From NCBI GenBank assembly GCA_017590115.1, contig JAGGNK010009114.1:18745937-18809936 (forward strand): DNA of 64,000 bases, read 5' to 3'. The DNA comes from Montifringilla adamsi (taxonomy: Eukaryota; Chordata; Aves; Passeriformes; Passeridae). Position numbers and translations under genes: made by a program. This document shows, piece after piece, positions 1-64,000 of this stretch. The notes below the pieces were generated by a model. It ran no database searches. It saw nothing but the letters and a program-made list of their open reading frames with translations, and was not told the DNA's origin. Every line of letters begins with the position of its first letter. The stretch's first letter is position 1.

Positions 1-400
1 ACGGAGCACGGGGAGAGGCGGGACAGCGGGAAGGCAGCTGAACAGGGACGCGCAGGAGCCCCTGTCCAGCACGAGGAGCGGCGAGCGAGGGCTCGGCTGT
101 GCGCTTTAGCGTTACCAAAGAGCGAGGCAGGGCCGGGGGCACGGGGCACAGCCCCGGACCCGGGCGGTGCAGCCGCACGGGCTCGGGACGGACGGGAGCG
201 CGGGCGCGGCGGCGGCAGAGGCCGCTGCTCTCGGCCCGGCCCCGCTCTCTGCGCCGCGGGGCGGGGCCGGCTCCGCGCAGCCGCGGCACCGCCCGCGACC
301 CTCACACGGCGGGGCCGGCCGGGCTCGGCCCGGAGCGGCGGTGGTCCCGTGGGTCACGGGAGGGTTCCCGGCCGGGGATCAGCGACCCGATCGCTCGGTT
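1..400. promoter_or_regulatory. CpG island, probable promoter of a neighbouring gene
   Basis: This stretch is extremely GC- and CpG-rich and ends abruptly near 400. It contains a Sp1-type GC box (GGGGCGGGGC, about 257-266) and several CCGCCC/GGGCGG-like words. No protein family is recognisable in its open frames; they stay open because of composition. In humans HACD2 lies next to the 3' end of MYLK on the same strand, so a minus-strand promoter with its first coding exon just outside position 1 is plausible. That gene assignment is inference from synteny; the CpG island itself is seen. Confidence 0.6.
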
Positions 401-529
401 TTCAGGGCTGGTTCAAAACTCCCCTCTGCAGGGAGAGATGGGTGTGCTGTGTCCCTAGAGACGTTAGCAGCGTTAGTCGGTACGGTTATTTATGGAATAT
501 CTCGTTGGTTTTCATCACTTTTATAACGT

Positions 530-880
530 GGTTCAGAGGAGAGAAGGCTGAGAGGCGAGCTCCATTAATGCACATAAGTATCTCAAAGGCAGGTGCCAAG
601 AGGATGGTGCCAGGCTTTTCGGTGGTGCCCAGCCACAGGACAGGGAGCAATGGCCATAAGCTCACACAAGAAGTTTCACCTCAACATGAGGAAGAGCTTT
701 ACATTCAGGGGGCAGAACACTTGAGCAGGCTGCAAAGTCCTGGAATCTCCCTCTCTGGAGACATTCCAAACCCCCCCTAGACACGTCCCTGTGTCAGCTG
801 CTCTGGTGACCCTGCCTGGACAGGGGATTGGACTGGATGATCTCCAGAGTCTCTTCCCACCCTAACAACGCTGTGATGCT
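530..880 (+). repeat. CR1 LINE 3' fragment
   Basis: The stretch reads like the 3' end of an avian CR1 element: a segment about an animal-genome 'aacatgaggaag' word at about 683-694, an 'ggattggactggatgatctc' type word at about 824-843, and a degenerate terminal octamer repeat (CTGTGATGCTGTG) at about 870-882. It is 5'-truncated as usual for CR1 and diverged, so it is an old insertion. Open frames across it are fortuitous. Confidence 0.85.
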
Positions 881-885
881 GTGTG

Positions 886-2915
886 AGTGAGAAGTTGTAA
901 CTCATTTCCTGCTGAAGCTCCCTACAAGAGCAAAAGCCTGGAAAGCATTACTTTCCCAGCAACAAACATTCGCATCAGGGCAGAGAGAACTGCCTTTCTT
1001 AACAGCACAACAGAAGAATTTTTATTTTTTCTCCCCTTCAGAAGTTGTAAACACATAATGGAGTTACTTCTCCACTCCCATAAACTTCTCTTGGTTTACT
1101 TCCCATGCATATCATGGTGCAGTCCTTTTATGAGCAGTGCAGAATAACATCATAAGCCTCACTCCACATCTCAGAAAATTCTGCTTCCATGTGAGTATTA
1201 TTGTGGCTTATAAATTCATGTGCATGTCTCTTACAAACAATAGGGCTTGAAATGCAAAGATGATTTATGAGAACTCCCATTTTCAAACAGCTATGTTTTA
1301 GTGCAATATTTCAATAAATGTTAAAAACTTTAGAAAAACAATTCATTATTCATGTATGCAAGTAAAAAAAAAAAAAAAAGGTCTCTGTTTGCAAAGTCTG
1401 ACAGTCACTGCAGAGGAGAGGGGTGTGCAGTCCAGTGCTGTCTTCCTTGTCAGCAAAGGGAAGCAGGGACCCAGCAACTGCATGCCATGCATGCAATTAG
1501 CAAAGGTCTCCTCATCAAGCAGAAATGTGCACAGGATGCTTGGGAGGTTGGACAAGATGGTCATTAAATAAATTAAGTTTCTGCAAATCCAGAAACACAA
1601 GTAGTGAAAAACAGCAGCCAGCCCCAAATTCTCCACTGTCTCTTGAGAAGACTGAATGTCATACAAAAGAAATACAAGGAGAATTAAATGGTCCACCTTA
1701 GGCAGTACCAGTGTCTTGCATAACCTCTGCTATTGGGGTTTCAGCCCTATGACACCCCAAGAGTGGATTTCTGCAAACATTATACAAGCAAGGCAAGGTT
1801 TACAGAAAGAGGTAATGCCTTTTATTAAACCACGGCTGGCAAAATGAGACAGGATTTCAAGTACATAAAATATCTTTCTTCAGTGGAAGTAGAATTCTAT
1901 TCATCAAACAAAGCAAAAAATTCAAGGTCAAATACAGCTTGCAGTCAGTTGCTCAGAGCTGAATCAGATGCATGTCACATAATTTTGGAAGTAGAGGTCA
2001 TTGTTTCCTGCAGACTAGAATGGATGTTAATAGGAAGCTAGAGGGAGATGGTAAACTCCTTGGAACATCCTTGGGGCAGTTTACAGCCTGTGGAACACAA
2101 AAAGACTAGTGAAGGAGGAGAGGGAAGGGAAGATCTGTGCAGGAACAGCAATTCTGAGTCGGTGGGCTTTGATACCCAGTGCACCCACACACCTTGCTGT
2201 GCCCACAGAGCAGCCCAGCACAGCCAGACCTTTTCCTGCGTCAGGCGTGTGCCTCCCTGCAGCAGGGAACCAGCAGTCACTGAACAAAGCCAGCTACATT
2301 CATGAGACAGTGGGGCACACCTTGCAAAGGTGGCTGTTCGAAGGGCTGAGGATTTGCTCAAGAAGCACGTTGCTACAAGCAGGATGTTTGCACAATATTT
2401 GCTTTAAGGAGAGTCTGTGTGGTCCTGTGTGGTGATACGGGCTGCATGTTAGCAGAAGTGTGAATAAATCAGCATAAGCAGATTTGTCCTTATCTCTGTC
2501 TTTACAGTTTTTAGAAACATTGGTGTAAGTCCATATCTCCATTGAGACTTCCCTGATTTTTTCCCTCTTCCTCCCACAGTCTTTCAGAACTCTATCTTTC
2601 CCCACCATATGGAAATTCCCAACTGTGAAACAAGCCCAGAGCCGCCCTGGTGCCCCATCCACGTTCCCACTGTGGCCTGTGGTGACGCTGGAGACGTGGC
2701 AGAGCACGAGGCCAGCAGTGCCAGCCCCAGGCTGTGGCTGGTGGTGCTGGGGCAGAGCAGCCTCTGCACAGCAGCAGCCGGGCAGGAGAAGGGCAGCAGC
2801 ACCAGAGACATCAGGGAGGCTCCACTGTTGCCACCTCAGGGGTTTGTGTGGCCAGCAGCTCTGAGGGGCAGGAGGAGAGGCTTGGCCAAGGTGAACGCGG
2901 GGACGCTGCAATAGA
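886..2915. other. intergenic stretch between the CR1 copy and the MYLK 3' end
   Basis: No gene is recognised here. A pure poly-A tract of about 17 bases lies near 1363-1379. The part from about 2620 to 2900 is moderately GC-rich and carries a 203-codon minus-strand open frame (2300-2911) that resembles no family I know, has a low-complexity composition and is probably chance. Nothing else stands out. Confidence 0.5.
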
Positions 2916-2944
2916 GCATACGAGGAGTGTGCTTTGTGGTAGTA

Positions 2945-2950
2945 TTTATT
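2945..2950 (-). terminator. MYLK: distal polyadenylation signal AATAAA for MYLK
   Basis: Forward TTTATT reads AATAAA on the minus strand about 1.87 kb past the stop codon. It is the last canonical signal before the GC-richer intergenic sequence. Use is inferred. Confidence 0.45.
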
Positions 2951-3034
2951 TAGGAACCGTGAGTAACTACAGCCGTAGCGGTCTCATCTTTGCAATTCTG
3001 ATGGTTTAACAAACAGGGAGAACATTAGCATATT

Positions 3035-3040
3035 TTTATT
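3035..3040 (-). terminator. MYLK: alternative polyadenylation signal AATAAA for MYLK
   Basis: Minus-strand AATAAA (forward TTTATT) lies 85 bases before the distal signal. Either or both may be used by MYLK and telokin mRNAs, which share this 3' end. Confidence 0.4.
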
Positions 3041-4776
3041 AAGGTACAAAATACACCCCGTTGTTGCCTAAAACATTAAAAAAAAAAAAAGTGAGGAAAG
3101 CTCTGTATGCTCTAAATCAGATTCAAAACCTTTCTGTATAAGGAGTTGTGGCAATACTGTGTTTAGTATAACAAGAGGTTTTTATCAATCGAAAAGAAAA
3201 GACATGCTGGCAATCTGAACTTAGCAACAAAGAGTAAAGCAGTTACAAACCATCGTGTCACCCACATTAGTTGAGCTTTGAATGTAGAAGAGCAAATCAT
3301 ATGAAACACATACACAACTAGGTAATATCAAACAACCTAAGGTTGGTAATGTACACACCTGTATTAAAGTACACTGACTACTTAATGGTGAGGATTTGAG
3401 GATTTAAGGTAATGTCTTTTTTTTTTTTTTAAAGAGGTAACCTTTGAAATGCAAATGGTTGCACTTTACACACAAAAAGTGGAAAAGAAAAAGAATCACT
3501 TTTGGAATGATACATAGATATAAGACACACTGGTTTTGGATTATGCATAATCACCTTGCAGCCTCTGATATTACCTCTGAACAACAACAAAAAAAAATTA
3601 AAAAGTGCCAATACTGTGAAAGGAAAGCAAAGTTACTAAGTCTGAGTGCGTTAACCATTTCTGAGAAAAAAATGGGGTTTGGATTTTTTTTTTGTTTTGT
3701 TTTTCTGCGTTTTTAAAAAACGCAACAGCCTTATTGGTGCAGGTTCAAGACAAAAACAAGACAGTCAAGCTCATAAGGTAGAAATAGGTCCTATATAGGT
3801 TAAGATTCTTTGGAAATTGCTAAGAATAGAGGAGTTTGTAATCCAGGCTACTATGTTTTTGGCTACTCGAAAAATCTGTGGGAGTTTCCAGCTTATCATC
3901 AGTTGAAATCTGTTTTGCAATTGCCAAATAAATGCAAGTAAAACTTTAACTAACCTGGGATTCCATTCACAGACATGCACAGAGAAATCACTGATTGTGC
4001 AATAACCTGTTTTTTTCACAGCAGCATATATATGAATCATAAGTCTTTATCACACTGACCAGAAACACAGAAAATATTCTCAGTCTTTGTGTTTTCAGTC
4101 TGTTTCTAAGTAGGCAGCTGCAACTGCACTGAAGTGACAGGCTCCATAAGGGAAAGATGACAAAGTGGGATCAGCTGGCTAAAAGCAAGATCAGGAGTAT
4201 CTCAGGAAGCCACCTGGATGTTTAATGCTTGCCAGAAATACAAGGGCACTAACAGCTCACTGTCAGAAGCTGTGAAAATGTTTGAAGTTTGGTCTGTGAG
4301 ACTCTGCTTAAAGGAAACAAGAAATGAACCACGCCAACATACAAATTGCAATGCTGGCTGTGTCAAACCTTCCCTTAGAGAAGATGCAGCCCAGCCTATT
4401 CCTCAGGACTGGAGAGATTCACTGCATGTCTGGCCAACAATTCCTTTAAAGTAGATCTCGGGGAGCCAACTTAGCTGCGGTTTTGGCTGAGAAAAGTGAT
4501 GGCTTTGAGCAATGAGCTCAGTAAATAGACTATTTTTCTTTAAGATGTTCAGAATATAACTTAGTTTCCATACATTTGATTTTAAAAGTAGTCTGGGCAA
4601 CTTAGTTGATGGCTTGCTTAAAGTCAATCCAATCATGCTACCGACTTAAAAAGCCTGCTGGTTTGAAGTAATGCCCATACATAAAGCTAACAGGTATCAA
4701 CTGATCATGCTGAAATAACAACCCCCCAAAGACCTACGTTTCACACAAGGTGCTTTTGATAACTTGGTTTTCTGAG

Positions 4777-4786
4777 CCTTATAAGG
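4777..4786. promoter_or_regulatory. perfect CArG word in the 3' UTR
   Basis: CCTTATAAGG is a palindromic match to the SRF consensus CC(A/T)6GG, 35 bases past the stop codon. A second perfect word, CCTATATAGG, lies at 3790-3799. About five such words are expected by chance in 64 kb of this composition, so function is unproven. Confidence 0.3.
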
Positions 4787-4820
4787 AGAGTCTTTAAATA
4801 TTTATTTTTTTAGCCTTGTT

Positions 4821-61899
<57,079 letters not shown>

Positions 61900-64000
61900 C
61901 TGCAATCAAAACAAATAATAAAATACAAATCCTATTTGAAAATCAATAATGAAAAAGCTGTCTAATAAAAGGTTTATTTTGGATCTTTCTGCAAAGTTAG
62001 AGGAAATTGCTGTCCTTTAGGCATTTAGGAAGAATTTTCTGCACAGATTTGCTGTAGATTTGCTGTAACATTCTGGAAGGAAGAGGGAGCAGAAAGGGAA
62101 AAACCCTCTACAAAAGCAGCTGCACTAAGAACCCAAGCCAAGTAAGCAGCTAGACAAGAGGTCCCACCTAAGCTCCCAGGTATTTTAGCTGAATAGACCA
62201 AGTATTATGTGCACAAAGCTGTGCTAGGCAGTGCAGAGAAAAGGGACACAAAGCTGTATTGAAACATCATTTCATTCAAAAGAAATGATGTAAAGTAATT
62301 CCTCTGTCCATTATCTATGTGATCAATTCAGATTAACCCATTTTGAAGAGTAACATTTCCTTCATCTGTTTAAAATTTTCAAAGAAGATATTCTTGGCCA
62401 TTTGTTTATTCCTAAATAGAAACAGCTAAAGGGACACCACAGGACTGAAATTTGATGGATTCTAATATTCTCACAATTACACAGCTCTTATCCAGAAACT
62501 GCTCATCACTGCAGGCTACACCAACAGCTAGGAGTCAATAAAACTCCCTTCCATGTGTATCCCACATAAGATATAAATAAAAAGTGCAACTTTATTTTTA
62601 AGGTTATTCCAAGCTGAGCATGATCACAGGGCTGGAGCACCTCTCCTATGAAGACAGGCTGATAGAGCTGGGGAAGTTCAGCCTGAAATAAAAAGGGCTT
62701 TGGGGAGACCTTAGAGCCCCTTCCTCCAAGAGAGCTGGGGAGAGACTTTTCACAAGGATCTGTAGTACCACATCAAGCAGGAATGGCTTTAAGCTGAAGG
62801 GGCCAAAGTTTAGATTAGATATTAGGAAGAAATTCTTCTCTGTGAGGGTCATGAGGCACTGGCACAGGTTGCCCAAAGAGGCAGGGCATCCCTGGGGGTG
62901 TTCAAGATCAGGCTGGATGAGGCTTTGAGCAACCTGATCTGTGGGAAGAAGTCCCTGGCCATGGTAGGAGTTGGAACAAAATGATCTTTAAGGTCCCTTC
63001 CAACATAAACTATTCTAGGATTCTATGACCTAAAATGCAAATCCTAACAAGCTCTGCTTCTACATTGTTTGATACTGACATTTATCTTTGGAAGAAATAG
63101 TATGATTTTAGATTATGATCTCAGCAATGGCTGTATCACTTTACAGCTTTCAAATATTCACCTTTCAGAGCATTTGTGAAGGAGAGAGCTGTTAGCTACC
63201 AGAGAAAAAGATGACATAAATGTTATGGAAACAGCTATTTTAGTCACCTTCTTCTAGGTACCAGTGTGTGAAAATTCATCTAAGGAGGAATGAGGAAGCA
63301 AGAATCTCCTAGTAAATAATTCAGAGCAGGAGGCTATGTTCTGAGAGTTCAGACACTCAGATTCTACAGATCTGCCAACTGAAGTCAAACAGTCCTCCAA
63401 TCTTGAGTCCCTGATGTCAAAAGAAATAAAATTATTATGGTTACTTAGTCTAAAAATCAGCATCTGGGATCCTGACAGTGGACTGAAGAAGGGAGAAATT
63501 TGAACTCTTGTTTTAGATCACAATTCTAATTTAAAAATAAGTCATCCCCTCTGCCAGTCTCAGACATGGGATATCAAATGGCGTCTTTCCTAAATAGCTG
63601 GAGTTTGCTATGGAGCCATTTGTCAAAAACCTCTTCTCAGTAGCATGCCAGAGGAAAAAGGCAGAGGAGGCAGCCAGTATCGAGGTAAGGAATGTGGTCA
63701 TCCTGGTGCCCAGCAGTGAGCACCTACAGCTGTGGCTGCCACCACCACAGGAAGCCAGAAAGCTGAGGTAATGTCATTAACACATCAGGCAGGAGCTCAC
63801 AGCCTCCCAGGAACAAAATTTTGCAAGCCAAACTCTACCTGCAGACTCCCAGAGCATGCATTGTCCTGCAGGATACTTGAAGTGGGAAATAGGCTAAGGG
63901 AAGCTTCAGGAAGAAAAGCAACTACTTGAAGGAGATCAGAAGACAGAGGAAAAACACTTTAGTGACTGAGGCATGTAAAAGTTTCTAGGGCAGCTCTAGA
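61900..64000 (-). other. MYLK: MYLK intron, continuing beyond the window
   Basis: No further MYLK exon was found up to 64000; the preceding Ig-domain exon must lie outside. The stretch contains the CR1 copy at 62606-63028 and otherwise nothing recognised. Confidence 0.75.
62606..63028 (+). repeat. CR1 LINE 3' end, about 420 bp
   Basis: Nearly full match in plan to avian CR1 3' ends: AGCTGAGCATGATCACAGGG near its start, TTAGATTAGATATTAGGAAG in the middle, GAGGCACTGGCACAGGTTGC, then GATCTTTAAGGTCCCTTCCA and the terminal octamers ATTCTAGGATTCTATGA. It is 5'-truncated with no open frame of note. Confidence 0.95.

Larger units (their letters stand above)
2920..4820 (-). other. MYLK: MYLK / telokin 3' untranslated region (probable)
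   Basis: This follows the stop codon of the last MYLK exon. Two AATAAA signals on the minus strand end it plausibly: 3035-3040 and 2945-2950 (forward TTTATT). Cleavage would fall 10-30 bases beyond each, giving a 3' UTR of about 1.8-1.9 kb. An AATAAA at about 4801 is too close to the stop to be the main site. The region is AT-rich with homopolymer runs (for example a T run at 3417-3430) and contains two perfect CArG words. The end is inferred from signals only; no transcript was seen. Confidence 0.55.

Noticed and set aside
349..780. 143-codon plus-strand frame near the left edge
   Set aside because: It runs from the CpG island into a CR1 copy and has no similarity to the CR1 proteins or to any family I know.
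2300..2911. 203-codon minus-strand open frame downstream of MYLK
   Set aside because: No recognisable domain, low-complexity and Cys/His/Pro-rich composition from GC-rich sequence, and no splice or promoter context. Could only be revived by transcript or conservation data.
61900..64000. Additional MYLK exon upstream of 61899
   Set aside because: No minus-strand stretch with Ig-like coding and matching phase-1 donor was found; the preceding exon must lie outside the window.

Overview
The window is a piece of bird chromosome, most likely from a songbird (passerine). CR1 LINE 3' ends are present, including nearly intact pieces at about 530-880 and 62606-63028. At 37828-37965 a tRNA-Ile-like head is joined to a CR1 tail, which is the architecture of the songbird SINE family TguSINE1. 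There is no bacterial, phage or viral gene organisation. Coding sequence is sparse and interrupted, and nearly all open frames are chance or antisense.

One gene dominates: MYLK, the smooth-muscle/non-muscle myosin light chain kinase, on the minus strand and entering from beyond position 64000. Fifteen coding exons were placed by translation and GT-AG splice sites. From 5' to 3' they are 61819-61899, 50529-50579, 48813-48940, 45304-45457, 32897-33199, 29265-29300, 29072-29165, 27888-28091, 23496-23713, 17974-18097, 10318-10470, 9222-9345, 7904-8033, 6904-7023 and 4821-5077. They join without a frame break into 724 residues plus a stop. Residue numbers in this annotation count from the first complete codon in the window. 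The order is a Lys/Pro linker, an Ig domain, a fibronectin-III domain, an acidic linker, the kinase domain, the autoinhibitory and calmodulin-binding segment, the C-terminal (telokin) Ig domain and an acidic tail. The 5' part of the gene lies outside the window.

A second product is nested in the 3' end. Telokin (KRP) starts at an internal Met (codon 7989-7991) and uses the last three exons (154 aa). Just upstream, in the intron, a TATA/MEF2-like box (8161-8171), an E-box and a CArG-like element (8214-8223) are spaced as expected for its smooth-muscle promoter.

Other layout: 1-400 is a CpG island, possibly the promoter of the neighbouring gene (HACD2 by human synteny). About 2920-4820 is the probable MYLK 3' UTR. 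The 7.5-kb intron inside the kinase domain holds an isolated CpG island (about 16380-16770) with a 4 x 40-bp minisatellite. A 194-bp tandem duplication (about 51989-52373), a perfect 15-bp hairpin (27568-27606), a 22-bp minisatellite and several microsatellites lie in other introns. I see no convincing undescribed multi-gene system. The best candidates for something new are the intronic CpG-island minisatellite and the telokin promoter/leader.
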